From positions 44,924,907 through 44,988,906 of the forward strand of contig OY970820.1 in assembly GCA_963853835.1 (NCBI GenBank): a DNA stretch of 64,000 bases, written 5' to 3'. The position numbers were made by a program, and so were the translations under genes. The DNA is from Calendula officinalis (lineage: Eukaryota; Streptophyta; Magnoliopsida; Asterales; Asteraceae). This document shows, in pieces, positions 37,166 through 49,707 of this stretch (positions are counted from its first letter, which is position 1; each line of letters opens with the position of its first letter). The notes beneath the pieces were generated by a model that was not told where the DNA came from, did no database searches, and was given only the letters and a program-made list of their open reading frames with translations.

Positions 37166-40100
37166 ATGCTTGCATTATCTCCTATGTTTTCCACGACCTA
37201 TGCATGGCCATTAATGGAGGACCTCAGTAACCATAATCTTCACCAGGATTGCAATCAAGCAAATTCATATCATTCCTATCTTGAATCACCTAAAGATGAT
37301 CAAATTTGTTTTTCAAAAACAGATAAAAATGATCAAATTCAGCATGGTTTTGCATCAGAAAATTCCATGTCTTCTGGAGGAGGTGTAAATGGCAATATTG
37401 GTGTTCATGATCCTATGAACATGTCAAAAAATATAAATCATAATGCTATCGAACGAGACCGACGTAAGAGGGTTAATAAATTGTATGCATTGCTACGTTC
37501 ACTGCTGCCCGTGACAAGCGGTCAAAAGGTACTTACAATCTTAATTACATGTTTTAGGGTATGTTTGGGAAAATTTATTTAAGGGATTCTAAGCTTATTC
37601 ACTTAATAAGGTTAAATAAGATTAAAAATTTAAGGTTATTAAGCTAATAAGCTCTTTGAATAAGTTTTCTCAACTACCCTTAATGTGTAGTGGGGGATTT
37701 ACAACGGTCAAACACATTCCTTTCTGGTTGTTAGCATATTTATATTTTAAATGGTATTCTCGTTTAATGGGTACTTAGGTTGATTGAGCTTTGATCTTGA
37801 TGTATACAACATAACCATGATGTGACAAATTTGAATCTTCATGGTTATCTAGTAAATACTTACACATGAACATGAAGGGATGAACCGGTTACCTTTAAAA
37901 AGTTATTTATAAATCCTTATTATTATGCCACCGTGACATGTTTTTTTAGCAAATTTATAGTAGTACACCAAAAGAGTGTTTGGTAATTCAAGTATATATG
38001 TACGTATGAATCAATTATTTTAAGAGAAATGAAACTTAAATACAAAAAATCTTATAGGCGCCATAAATATTGAAGGTAAATACAAAGTGTGGGAGTAAAA
38101 GCATGATACTTATTTCTCCATTTGTGACAGAAAAAAGTAAGTATTCCGCGAACGATATTGAACACATTGAAATACATACCGGAATTACAAAAGGAAGTGG
38201 AGACGTTAACGCGTCAAAAGGAAAGGCTTCTATCTTATTCATCGACATCAATTGCTAATACGAGCCAATTAGAGCATCTCGGCATCAAGAACCAAACTTA
38301 TGGCGATGCTAAAATGGGGAAAAAATTATCGATAGTTTCATCAAGTGTGAGTGTTTTAAGTGAGAAAGACGCTATGATACAACTTGTTTCCTCAAATGAG
38401 AATATGGCCAAGAACAAGGATAGTGGCTTATTGTCCGAGGTTTTGGAATACTTGGAGCAGGAAGAAGATGGATTTATTTTGCTAAACTCAACGATTTGCA
38501 GATATCCTGGACAAGGGATGTTATTAATCACTCTTCATTTTCAGGTAGAATAACGACACAAATGTTAATTAGATAAAATCACATTAATTTAAAATCACAC
38601 AAATGTGATCACATTAGATAAAATCCTTTATGTTTATAGCAAATTTCACCGTGGTCTTTTATTTACAAAAATTACAACAGAAAATTCTGCCAAACACAAC
38701 AAAGACACTTAGCATAGGAGTCTATCTCCAGTAAGCATAGGAGTAGCATAAAAAAGTATGCCTCTATCAATTGGATGTTTGAAAGGTAACTAGAAATATC
38801 GTAAGTAAGAGAAGAAAGAGAAAGTAAATACGCCCGGTTCACCAGGTTTATAAAGGGGCGCTACAACTAGCAGCCACTTTCTTATTAGTAAGATAGGTTG
38901 CCTCCCTATCGCCCGCCCAATGCTTACTATCGAGATTGGTTCGTCGGGCTTTACTCCCATTCCAAAGTTTCCGAATTAGCTTTAGAGATTGGTCCCTGTT
39001 CTGGTCCCCGATGCAGCCCCGTCATCAGTAGCTAAAACCAAGGTCGGCCCTCCCCTAGAAGGCCCTGGAAGTTTTATGAACTTGCAATGGCTCTAGCTGA
39101 TTGAGATAGGTTGCCTTCATCTGTATGTAGAGTCCCGGTTGCGGGCTCATTCCCATTCACAGGCACCTCAGCCAAAGCAGATATTTAATTCTGAAAGATT
39201 TTTCACCAATGGCCCTTTAAGAAAACGGCAATTTATTTTTCACATTAAATGACCTCACGTGTGATGCACATGGGGTTACTTTGGTCAATCTGTTTTTTCC
39301 CTTCACATTTACCAAGTAAATTATACGGATGATCCTTTAGGTTTATAGCAAATTTCACCAATGGTCATTTACTTTTCAAAAATTACACTGATTATCCTTA
39401 TTTCTGAAAGACTTTTCACCAGTAGTCCTTTATGAAAAATGCCGTTTATTTTTCACGTTAAGTGACATCATGTGTGATGTGTGTGGGCGTACTTTGGTCA
39501 ATTCGTATTTCCCTTCTCATTTACTCCCCTTTAAACGACCATTCTCCCTCATTTCGTTTCGTTTACCCAATTGTTGAATTGATGTATTGATGTGATTTTC
39601 ACGTGAATCACAACTGATGTCACTTAATGTGAAAAATAACCGGTCATTTTCGTAAAGTACCATCGGTGAAAAGCCTTTCATAAATAATTTTTGAAAACTA
39701 AATGACGATTCGTGAAATTTGCTATAAACCCAAATGACCATTCGTGTAGTTTACTTAAGAGTTAGGGAGTAAATGAGAAGGGGGAGAGAATTGACCAAAG
39801 TACCCCATGTGCATCACACGTGCGGTCACTTAACGTGAAAAATAAACGGCCGTTTTTTCTTAAAGGACAATCGGTGAAAAACCTTTCAGAAATAAGGACC
39901 GTCAGTGTAATTTTTCAAACTGAAAGGACCGTTTGTGAAATTTTTCTATAAACCTGTAGGACCATCCGTGTAATTTACTCCTTGAAAAAATTCATGGACT
40001 TAGTCTTCAAAATTGGGTTACTTAAAGAGCACAAATTCTGTGAGGAAAACAAACTTTTATAAAAAAAACAGAATGTTGTGGTTCTAAAAGAAACTTTAAA

Positions 40101-40758
40101 ATAAGGGAATTTATTTATGTACCACAACTTTTACTTCTTATACCACACTTTACAATTTTTACAGCTTACTGTACAAGCAAGTCAAGAAACAATTGTGGTA
40201 GATGAGTTAAAATATGTGGTATGAAAATCATCCCCTTTCAAATAAGCCTATATTTTTGAATGACCCTTAAAAGGACAAAATAGCAAAAAAAAATGGTCCA
40301 CAAACAAAGTAAAAAAAACTAGAAAAATAAAATAACTCTCAAAGTGCTTGGGCTTGAAGCCGAGCATCATAGCCCAAGTTACGCCAATTTCAAAATAACT
40401 AAGTGTCTCACACCATTCTTTAACCTCCAGAAAAAAAGGCCCATTCTTTTATACTTATACATTATGCATTTATGCCTACATCATTAATTTGGGTCTGCAT
40501 CAATTGTTTAGACGTTATTATCAATTTATCACCTATAACATGTTATGGGATTTTTATTTGAATCAAGCGTACTTATGCCATATATCTATTGCTGGCCACA
40601 ATGGATAATTATGTTCAGTAATTTTATAACAAAATAATTTTATGGAAAATAAGCGTAATATTTCATTGCGTTGATCACAGATGCAAGGTGATAACAAAAT
40701 AGAGGCTGAAAGCTTGAAGGAGAAGCTCTGCTCTTTTCACCAACAGTTAGATGTTTAA
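37166..40758 (+). CDS. bHLH transcription factor, subgroup Ib(2) (iron-deficiency type), 284 aa
   Basis: Three exons, 37166-37528, 38131-38544 and 40681-40758, join in phase 0 at GT/AG borders (AAAAG|GTACTT, GACAG|AAAAAA, TTCAG|GTAGAA, CACAG|ATGCAA). The protein starts MLALSPMFST, typical of the group. It has the basic region HNAIERDRRKR (residues 92-102, with the E-box contacts H92, E96 and R100), helix 1 to about 115, and helix 2 plus a leucine-rich stretch across exon 2 (LNTLKYIPELQKEVETL). The C-terminal domain ends ESLKEKLCSFHQQLDV. Arabidopsis relatives bHLH38/39/100/101 act with FIT in the nucleus to induce iron uptake. The length is a little above those relatives. All three exons look intact. 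Intron 2 (2136 bp) is swollen by foldback elements. Confidence 0.9.
38621..39981. mobile_element. Foldback element in bHLH intron 2 (outer hairpin)
   Basis: The left arm (GTTTATAGCAAATTTCACC, and TTTTCACCAATGGCCC from 39200) is mirrored by the right arm (AATCGGTGAAAAACC, GGTCACTTAACGTGAAAAAT, TATAAACCTGTAGGACCATC) ending GTAATTTACTCC. The left arm is split by a 497-bp insertion at 38690-39186 flanked by AATTCTG (38683-38689 and 39187-39193). A second copy of the same hairpin lies at the loop. There is no ORF. Confidence 0.65.
39315..39756. mobile_element. Foldback element nested at the loop of the outer foldback
   Basis: The arms AGTAAATTATACGGATGATC and its inverse near 39735-39756 pair along nearly the whole element. 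The inner blocks (ATCATGTGTGATG against its inverse) match the outer hairpin too. It is the same family, and better preserved. Confidence 0.65.
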
Positions 40759-41032
40759 TCGCGCACGTATCGAAGTAATGTCTAAGCAACTTGTTATATT
40801 AAAACGATTGAGAGGTGAATATATTTGAGATCTATATTGTATTTTTGAGGGACAATATATTGAATATTTCTCTTCTATTATTATATGCATTGTCTGCATA
40901 CATATTTGTAGTAAGCAATTACACGATCTTTATGATTTATTCTAAGGCTTTATCAGAAAAAGTACTCTATTTATTTTTTATCCGTTTTTTCTTGAAAGTT
41001 TCTTTTATCGACGGTTATAAATAGCGCGCACA

Positions 41033-41458
41033 TCTTACTACTATATAAAGCATTTAGGCCTACCCCATTAGGCAAGTTTAAGGAGCTCCTTAAACTTGAT
41101 TTTAAGGACCTTTCCACTTTTGTTAGTTAGTTCTCTATCTTAAAAAAAAAAATCGCGGCTAATAAGATTCGAACCCAAGACATCTACTAACTTATCACTA
41201 TGTGTTAACCACTTGCTATACATTACACGTTAGTAACACCACCCACACTTAATAACAAAAGTCTGTTACTCGAAAACCATTTTACCCAATAACATTAAAT
41301 ATACGACGCTATAAATCATCAACTCTTACCAAAATCCACATTTCCGTTTAATTATTTATTTCTAGCAACAATTATTACCGTGTAAACGAACAACACTTGC
41401 TCGCCACAAAATATGGTTTTTGGGTACACGCCGCCGCATTGCGCGGGTACCCTGCTAG
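41033..41458. mobile_element. Non-autonomous Helitron, 426 bp
   Basis: It starts TCTTACTACTATATAAAG after an A (41032) and ends GCGCGGGTACCCTGCTAG before a T (41459). This is the A/T target, TC start and CTAG end known for plant Helitrons. A GC-rich CCGC...GCGG hairpin precedes the end. It contains a tRNA-like segment on the minus strand: B box (plus 41166-41176) and A box (plus 41201-41218). Confidence 0.75.
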
Positions 41459-41657
41459 TATATATAAAACAAGATATTGACTATTAAGGTTAAGGGTAAT
41501 AATTGTCATTTCAAAAAAATTAACGTTTAAAGGAGCAAAATTTAATTTAAGCAAAGTTAGGAAAAAGGATAAAAAGTTTGAAGCTGGATTCAAGATCAAG
41601 ATCCCATGGTTATAAAATAGACGCCTTAACACTCCCATGGAGACGCACACTTGTAAT

Positions 41658-42274
41658 TAGACCTGGCAAAATCAGACACGACACGAACCCGACACGAAAT
41701 TAGTGGGTTTGGGTTAGAGGTTTCAACACGTTTAAGTAAACGGGTTGACACGACACGACACGGAAGTTAAATGGGTTGGGTTAGTGTCAACATTTTCAAC
41801 TCGAAGGTAACCCGAATAACCCGTTTTTAAGTACGTATATGTTTTAATAAATTTTATATTTTTAAATATATTAAATATAAATATTATATCTTAGTAGTTG
41901 TAGTAGAAACGACTGGGTTCTTATAATATATTAGGCTTAATCTTATTAGATTTGAAATTGTTAATATTGTTTGCCCTAATTTCATAGGATCAATTATATT
42001 AAGTTTTTGTTGGGTTTTTATTACGATTGTTTGTTGGATTTGTATTATATTTTTGTTGGATTTTTATCATGTTTAATCGCTAAATGCGGAATTTGATGGC
42101 TTAAACGGGTTAATCGGGTTGGGTTGGGTTGACACGAAATTAACCGTGTCGGGTTTGTGTTAACATTTTGAACCCGTTTATTAAACGTGTCGGGTTTGGG
42201 TTTAGGGGTCTCAACACGTTTAGGGTCTTGACACGACACGAACCCGACACGACACAACCCATTTGCCACGTCTA
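41658..42274. mobile_element. hAT MITE (ACACGACACGAACCC family), 617 bp
   Basis: Ends TAGACCTGGCAAA and TTTGCCACGTCTA are inverted repeats with one difference. A perfect CTTGTAAT duplication flanks it (41650-41657 and 42275-42282). Both ends are rich in CGACACGAACCC words. Confidence 0.9.
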
Positions 42275-42621
42275 CTTGTAATGATTCCGTTTATATCTGT
42301 TAAATATAAATAATAAAAAAAATGCTAAAAGATAAAAATTTGAGGTGTGTGCCATTATTCATTCAAGTTGAGAAATGTATGTTATATAATAAGTTAAAGA
42401 TTTATTATTTTAGAAAGCAAAATAATACTAGTGTCCACAAATCAAAAGAATCTTTGTTTCAACATACATGCACAAAAATATTGGCTAGCATGGTGAGTTT
42501 GTAACTATAATGAATACTATATATTAACAAATTAAATATGTTTGAATTGTATAGTTGATTAAGCATATAAATTAGTGAACCAACAATATTTAAATTTCAC
42601 AGAGTATGCATACTTGTATCA

Positions 42622-42815
42622 TTTATATAAGTACACCTGCTTATCATCCTCATTTTCGTATCAGACTCCCTGTAACAAGAATCATTCCTAAATAACAAAT
42701 AAAGGTAAACAAAATATAGATGCTGGCATTATCCTCTCCTTAACTTGTTTTCAACAACCAATCAAGTTGGAAGTTGAATCAAATTTATATCATCCCCTTC
42801 TTTATCTTTTTGCAT
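42622..42815 (+). pseudogene. Relic first exon and promoter of a duplicated bHLH Ib gene
   Basis: TATAAGTA (42626), CTTATCATCCTCA and the ATG at 42720 repeat the layout of the bHLH gene 5.5 kb upstream. The start reads MLALSSP and meets a TAA at once. Later words (AAATTTATATCATCCC) match a more distal part of the live exon, so the middle is deleted. The basic region is absent. Tandem copies are usual for this bHLH group. Confidence 0.7.
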
Positions 42816-42820
42816 AAGTG

Positions 42821-43754
42821 ACGCATTCCAAGCCTAGAGGAGCCGACCATTTTATTACTGGAAATCTATGATTGTGTCAAGATTCAAGAAAGAGGCTTCA
42901 TAGAATAGGGCATAACTTTTGTCTAGGGGCTCCGTTAGCCCATGGGTAGCCAAATTGAATATTACGACGAGGGCTACGTCATGATAAACTTTTCGGCCTA
43001 ATAACGAATGTTTTTTTAACACTTATTTGCATTTTTATGTTTTTTTTTCTTATTAAACCGGAGTTTGTCAAACACAATTTATATTCCATTTGTCTTTTTT
43101 GGTTCATTCAAAAATTTGAGCCTATTTAAAGTGTATTTGTGCATGTGATTGAAATAATCAGTTTATGTTTTTATGAAAATCAAATTTTCTCTCTTGAAAT
43201 TGTATTCTGTGTGTTGAATAAATTTTGAAGGTCAATCACATGGTATTCTTGAATCAATGTGGGTTTTGGTTATACTGTCCCGACATTCGTTGATTCAACG
43301 GGGTCAATCTGACGCAGATAGTGACACTTCATTGTGTTAATAATTTGCTCGTTTCCTTCAATGCACAACTCTTGCTTGCTATTCGAATAATTGCTTCGAC
43401 ACCGGTCGTGTTATTGGCATATGGTCCGACGTTAGTCCTATAACATATATGTCTCGAAGCCAGCTCACTTAATTTTTGTATGGCTCGACATTACTCTGAT
43501 CCTCTATTTTTTTTTGGCTCAGTTGACACAATTTAGGCTCATTTTATAAACCTACACAGTTTATTGGTGTCATGTTTTGACCTTGGCTACGCTTCGACCC
43601 CATGTTTCGACTCTTGCCCATGTTTCGACTCTTGCCCTTTTCTGGGCTGAGTTGGTCGATCCCGACACAACTTTGCTTCTGGTACTGCTATGTGATGATT
43701 TATCTTCATTTTCTTTTGAAGACCGTCACGAACAACGAACCTTACATATCAAAA
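42821..43754. other. Intergenic DNA, nothing recognised
   Basis: The composition is mixed. A 63-residue frame at 43577-43768 is repetitive (THVSTLALF) and has no family resemblance. Confidence 0.4.
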
Positions 43755-43850
43755 GGTATTTAGTCTAGCAGTATAGTATTTTGCCTTCTAACTTTGTGGT
43801 CGAATGTCTAAGTACCATAGACCCATAGTGGACATAAGTGATATTTAAGA
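43755..43850 (+). repeat. Possible tRNA-derived SINE
   Basis: A-box-like TAGTCTAGCAGTATAG (from 43761) is followed by B-box-like GTGGTCGAATGTC (43797-43809). The tail and target duplication are unclear. Confidence 0.4.
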
Positions 43851-44991
43851 ATAAATTAGTATTTTCGTTTCAAAACAAAAATCAAAACGACGCCGACATA
43901 TATTATTTAGATTTTATTTTACTCCAGTCCTAAGCTTTTGCGATTTTGCTGCAAGGACTACAGGATGTTAGATAAATATAGTTTAAGTTTATCGTATAAC
44001 CCACCCCAATTGTATACGCTGGCTAATGGTGTAGTAAAGTGTGTTATGTATCTATAAATACACTAGTGACGTTAAAGGGCCGTGCCCAGCACGACCCACG
44101 TGTATTGCAAAAGCCGATCATAAGAACCACATGATTATGGAAAGATAATATTAATAACTACAGAAATTAATCTTCTTTTAGCTACTGTTACCCTAATTCT
44201 TGTATTGATTCCAACTTTTTAACAAAATATGGGTAGAGAATGTTGTCTGCACCCCTTAAGACAACCTATATTCAAACCATTTTAACAATATGAGTAATAA
44301 AAAATTAAATAATGCCTTAAGAATACAACTACCATAAAGTTCTATTACCTTGCTAATTAAAAAACGATTAACTTAAAACAAATATAATTACCCAATGCTA
44401 CAATGAGCGACTAAAAAGAAAAAAAACATTGATGTATCTAGTTTGGACCAATTCAGTTCTAAATGGATAGGTTTGAGCAATATTATTGTAAATTCACCCC
44501 AAACGGGTCAAATAAAGAATCTAGCTACTCATAAAACATGCCGAAATTCATTAAAATTTACTTTTAAGGCGTACGAGTTCTTAATTCACTTTATTATAAA
44601 AGTTACGAGTTCTTAATTCACTTTATTATAAAAGTTAAGAGATGTATTTTAAAAGTAAATTTTTTGGTGAAATATTTAAACCCAAATAAATATTAAGAAA
44701 TAGACAAATAAGTGATTAAGGGCCAACCAAACTTGTTTCGACCCATAATATGAATATACATGTTACGACCCGTTACTCAACCCCATCCATTTTGCCACTG
44801 GTAATGCCCAACTGTATATAAACCTTTCTCCCATTTCAAGACATCTGAAAATGGCATTTTTGGCATTATCTCTGGTAAAATAAAATCACATCCCTACGTT
44901 CAAGAGAAGAAATTAGTAGAACCATAACAATACTTCTTTGAGGATATAACCATATGCATCAATTATTGTATATTACACTTGATTTAAAAAC
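43851..44991. other. AT-rich intergenic DNA with one short tandem repeat
   Basis: A 32-bp unit (ACGAGTTCTTAATTCACTTT...) is present twice in direct succession at about 44573-44636. No gene was found. The final AAAAC (44987-44991) is the target duplication of the next element. Confidence 0.6.
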
Positions 44992-45495
44992 TGTCAGGAT
45001 CGATTAACCCAGAAGGATTAATTAATCACAGATCTACAAACTATTAGAAGTTGCAGCGGATCAACACTTATAGTTTAATTGATTAAGAACAATGATACTG
45101 TTAATGAATACGAATGTAAATAAGAACACAATAATCACAAAAAGCTTCAATGTATATTAATGTTATCGATCAATACACACGTATGTTTATAATTATAAGG
45201 AACTATATATACTAGTCCTTGAAGCCTAAAATATTAACCTAGTTATTCTAGGATTCGATTACAATTGAATTACATGAAGATATACATTCCGTAACTAACT
45301 AAGCTAGAATCTCGTATACGATCAGCACCAAAAATAGACGTCAGTAGTGTTTGCCATCATCAGTAGTAGACTTGAGATCAGTAGCATCAGTAGTAAATGC
45401 AGTTCTGCCCCATCAGTACTAATCTTCAATATGCTTGAATCAGTACCAACTGCAGCATCCGTAATAGAATGATATATCTGATTTACATCCCAACA
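44992..45495 (-). repeat. 3' LTR of the SIRE-like element
   Basis: In element orientation it runs from TGTTGGGATGTAAATC to CGATCCTGACA. It contains several CAGTAGTA words. Confidence 0.95.
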
Positions 45496-45531
45496 ATCTC
45501 CCCCTAAACTTATTAATTCTCTTTGAATTAA

Positions 45532-48500
45532 TCAAGTTTCTTTTTGCTCTTCATTCTTCTTAGCTTGTTCTTCTAATAATTTAGCTCTTCTTTGTCTGCC
45601 TTCAATGGTTCTTTGATTTTGCAGCTTTCTCTGAGCAATAATATACTTGCTGTTTCTTTTAATAAAATAATTAAGTTTGTCATGAAACATTACAGCATCA
45701 TGGGGTTTCATCATTGTGTTTGTGTATAACTGATACATTGTTTCTTCAGAATGTGGATATTCCTTTTCATACAAGTACAGTTCACAGTTTTTGCTTGATC
45801 TTTCAAAGAAATACATATTCACTGTGGATAGCACATTCCATGCATACACATTTTCTTTGTTTGAAAATATTTCAGGATATTTGTCTGGATAAAATGCAGC
45901 ATCTATCATTTTGGTTAAGTATCCAGCTCCTGAATTCTTCCATGACTTCTTAGTCATTCTTGGTTTGCCTATGATCAGGACTTTAATGATATCATCTCTA
46001 CTACAAGACATAACTAATGGTTTCCATCCAGTGAATCTTTGAACTGATTTGTCCTGTCTAATGATTTCAATAGCATCACCCACCATCCTCCAATTTATAA
46101 TTGGATTATCTTCAATAGGAGCAACATGAGTATCAAATACCTGTATTTCCTGTTTTCTTTTCTTTCTTTGTTCTGTTTCAGATTCATCTCTTTTTCTTTT
46201 CTCAGGAGGTATTGAAGGTTCTCCAGTTATTGGTGTTCTAGTGAGGATTATCATAGGATCTATTTCAACTAAAACTTTTTCTTTTTCAGCTTCAACTTCT
46301 ATTTCTGCTAGCTCTTTCTTCTTGGCAGTACAATATTTATCTACTATTGTAATCATCTTCATTCTACCAAAAGATTTAGCACTATGTCCCTTTGACTTCA
46401 AAAAGTCAATCATTTTCTTTTTCTGCTCAAATATTTCATCTGGTAAATCAGTCTTTTCTCTTTTACAATCAGCTACAAGATCTTCAAGACAATTTAAGTG
46501 TTCTTCTTCAATCTTTCTTTGTCTTTCAAATTCTGCTTTTTGACCTTCTACCAGGACTCCTTTTATCTGTGGAATTTGTACTTCAGCTTCTTGATTTTCA
46601 GGATTGTTCAATTGTTCCTCTTCAGCCTTTTTCTTGTCTTCAAGAGCTTGAGTCTTAGCAACTTTTCTTGCATATCTGATCTTCTTCACCTTTAATTTGT
46701 CTAGCCTATCTTTTCTTACAAGATTCATTTTATTTACCATATAATGGCCTAGAGCTCTGTTTGGATAGTCATCATTAAATATTTCTTTTCCTTTTCCAAT
46801 ACAGACTGAAAGTTTAGGTGGAATATATATCATATCAGGGACTTCTGTTAAAATAATTGATGGAGAGAATAGATGAATTTCATTCTGTGGAAATATCTTG
46901 GGGTGTGGAGGAAGGTCACACTCATCAACTTCATACCAATTAACATTGTCATCAATGTCAGGTATGACAAGTGGTTGTTCTGGTGTTTTAGGTTTTGTAA
47001 CAATTATGATCTGTTCTTTTTCAAGAAGCTCTGGAATTTCTTCATCTTCTTCTTCAGTAGTAACCAAGGTGGTTGCTACTGGTGTGATTGCTGTGGTTTC
47101 TACTGGTGTAATTGCTACTGGTGTAGTTTCTGGTTCATACACCACAACTCGTTGTTCTTCATTTACTACTTGTGAGGTTGCTATTGGAGTTACTACTGCT
47201 AGGGAGGTTGTTATTGGAGTTACTACTGCTAGGGCATCAGTAGTATCCATAAATTCTTCTTCTGGTAGATTTACTACTGGAGTTTCTTCTTCTTCAATAG
47301 GGTCAGTAGTAACAACCTCTTGATCCTTGTTTTCTTCAATTTCCATTGGATCAGTAGTCTCAATGACTTCAGTAGCAACTGGTGAGTTTATTTGTTCTGC
47401 AGTTTGTGATTGGTTTGCAGACACAAATACATCCTCATCCAGGTTTTCCATTTCTTTATACAGGTTCTCACCAACACTTTGACCTGTTTCACCATGGACC
47501 TCTTTTAAGTTTAGAAGGGCTGCTGTTGCTATTGATTGATCAATCATCCCTTGAATTTGATCTTTCTCCCCCTTAGTGATCTCAACTTGTTGAGCCTCAC
47601 TACTTGCAATATTCCTTTGTAATTTTCTGATCAAATTGGATTGCCTTTGAAGCCTGTGCTCAAACCTCTTCTGCCTTTTGTTCAAAGTGTTAATATAGTG
47701 TTTCATGTAGGTCATGGTTTTCCCTTGATTGTTTAATAGAGTCAGACAATGTTGTACAGTGGTTTTAAGGTTTTCCTTCCTATCCGTCAATCTAGTTTGT
47801 TTAATACTGCCCTCGGCCCATTTGGGTGGATCATTGGGCTCATTTGGTACGTTGGTTTGAAGGTTTTCCATCCTATCCGTCAATTCAGTTTGGTCAGTTC
47901 TACCCTTATCACTTCTTGGTGATAAATTGGGTTGTTTGGACACTCTCTTCTTCCTAGAAGAAGCAGTAGTGCCCCCCTTGTGGTTTCTTGGCACCGGGGT
48001 CCTCTCAGTAACTCCTCAAATTCTGATTCATCACTGAGAGTTGCCGAGGTCTGCGTCCTAATTATGTTCTCACTAGCCTGTGCACCCACCTTTGGGGCAT
48101 CAGTAGTGAGAGCCCTTTCCTCATGCCCTCTCTCCTCCTTGGAGGACAACTCTTGGAGTCTGGGATGTGACTCAATTGGTCCCCTGATGTCCTTTAAGGA
48201 AGATTTCTTCCTTTTATAAGTTTTTGAAATTTGTTTGGTAATGGTCTGGTCTTCCTCAGAGTGAAGAGTAGCACTCTGGGGATTAATCTCATGTACCTGG
48301 GACACATTCAGGACATCTGTTGGTTCATTTAATTGAGTGGACTGAATGGGTTCTGTTTGGGCTGTATTTGGTGGTGGAGTTGGTTGGGGTTCAATGGGGT
48401 GACTTGAACCTTCTCCAGTTGGGAGTTGATCATAGATCATGTTTGGAAATAGGGGAGTATCTTTACCAGAAAAATTAAACTTTTTTTCATATTTGCATAC

Positions 48501-49198
48501 ACCTTTTTGTTTAACTCTGGTGTAACAAAAATATTTTAGGGAATAGAAAGATTTTGTAATTCACAATTTATTATATGAGTTAGGAATCTTGGATACATTA
48601 AAAATTTTGAGGATGATAAATTTCCAAGCATTCCTTCAAAAATCATATTTGAAAAATTGAAGACGTGTCCTGTGCTCAGACAAACAACAGCAGAGGCTAT
48701 TGACTTGTTGAACTCATTCCAAGTGCTTCTTTTTGGAGAGATGAAGTGTTGAATAATATGAACTAAAAACTTCCATTGGGGTGAAAGAAGACCCTTTTGA
48801 AATGTGACAATGTCTAATCTTCCTTCATACCCCATTTTTTGTAAAACATCAACAAGATCCTCCTTTGGTAAAGAAAACATACCTGACTCATCATTGAGTT
48901 GAAGATGGTGTCCGATTGTTTGTTCAGTGATAGTGATAAACTTGCCATCTACAACAGATTTGATTTTAGACATATTGGTATCTTCGATTCTTTCAGCATT
49001 TGACCAAAAATCAACCAAGTGTTGTTGATATGCTCTAGGATTTATGGTGAGAGCAAACTTGATATATGAGTTCTTTAAGAACATTACAATGGGACGAAAA
49101 TCCTTTGTACCATCCGGATTTCTCAAGAAAGCACACATGTTGTGAAATTCGGAAAATTTAAGATCAGTTTTGATTTCGAGTGATTTTAGGGTTGCCAT
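45532..49198 (-). pseudogene. Extra (envelope-position) ORF of the SIRE-like element, frameshifted
   Basis: The ATG at 49198 opens MATLKSLEIK. A globular N-terminal part of about 220 residues (LTINPRAYQQHLVDFWSNAE, LQLNDESGMFSLPKEDL, LMYPRFLTHII) ends at a stop near 48536. Reading resumes in another frame (48440-47880) and in a third from about 47994 to 45532. Those parts are low-complexity: acidic and threonine/proline-rich (TTDP, TPVATT), lysine-rich coiled coil, then a more ordered C-terminus. Together they match one protein of about 1200 residues downstream of pol, in the place where SIRE elements carry an envelope-like ORF. I see no signal peptide or clear membrane anchor. Function unknown; the N-terminal type is common in Asteraceae elements as far as I recall. 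Confidence 0.65.
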
Positions 49199-49707
49199 TT
49201 TGATTGATTTTGATCTTTTGTTATGAATCTTTCAGAGAGAGTGGTCGTTTTGGCAAGAATTTCAAGTTTGTGAAAGGAATTGAGTTGTTACTGATGCAGG
49301 GTTTTGATCAGATTTTGCAGAGATTAGGGTTTAGCGTAGGGTTTATCGAATCGAGGAGAAGATAATGCTAAACTAATCTCAGTTTGCTATTTATATTTAT
49401 CGATTTAACCTGCAAAAAGACCAAAATATCCTTCGAATAATAACCCAACGGCTATTTTCATGAGGGTCAGTATTGTACTTTATGTATTTTCCAGATAACG
49501 GTCTATCAGTAGTAACTAAGTGTCAGTAGTAAAAACATCAGTAGTAACCATTTTTTTTATACTTAACCTAATTCTACTAAGAAACCCTACCAGTACTAAA
49601 TTGTAGTAGAAGCATTAGTAGAAGCATACGATCAGTAGTAATAAATAACCAGTAGTAAAATAAATAAAATTGTACAAAACACTTTACACATGATTTTCTT
49701 TTTAGAC
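49199..49707 (-). other. Noncoding spacer between pol and the extra ORF
   Basis: AT-rich, with five CAGTAGTA words at 49505-49660. It may hold the promoter or splice acceptor for the extra ORF; nothing decisive is visible. Confidence 0.5.

Noticed and set aside
41140..41235. Possible functional tRNA gene
   Set aside because: A and B boxes are present but no cloverleaf with an acceptor stem and anticodon arm can be drawn; it is tRNA-like repeat DNA. The same holds for the other SINE heads.
46241..47576. Plus-strand frames of 64-141 residues opposite the extra ORF of the SIRE-like element
   Set aside because: They are serine/phenylalanine-rich mirror readings of the lysine/threonine/glutamate-rich sense ORF.
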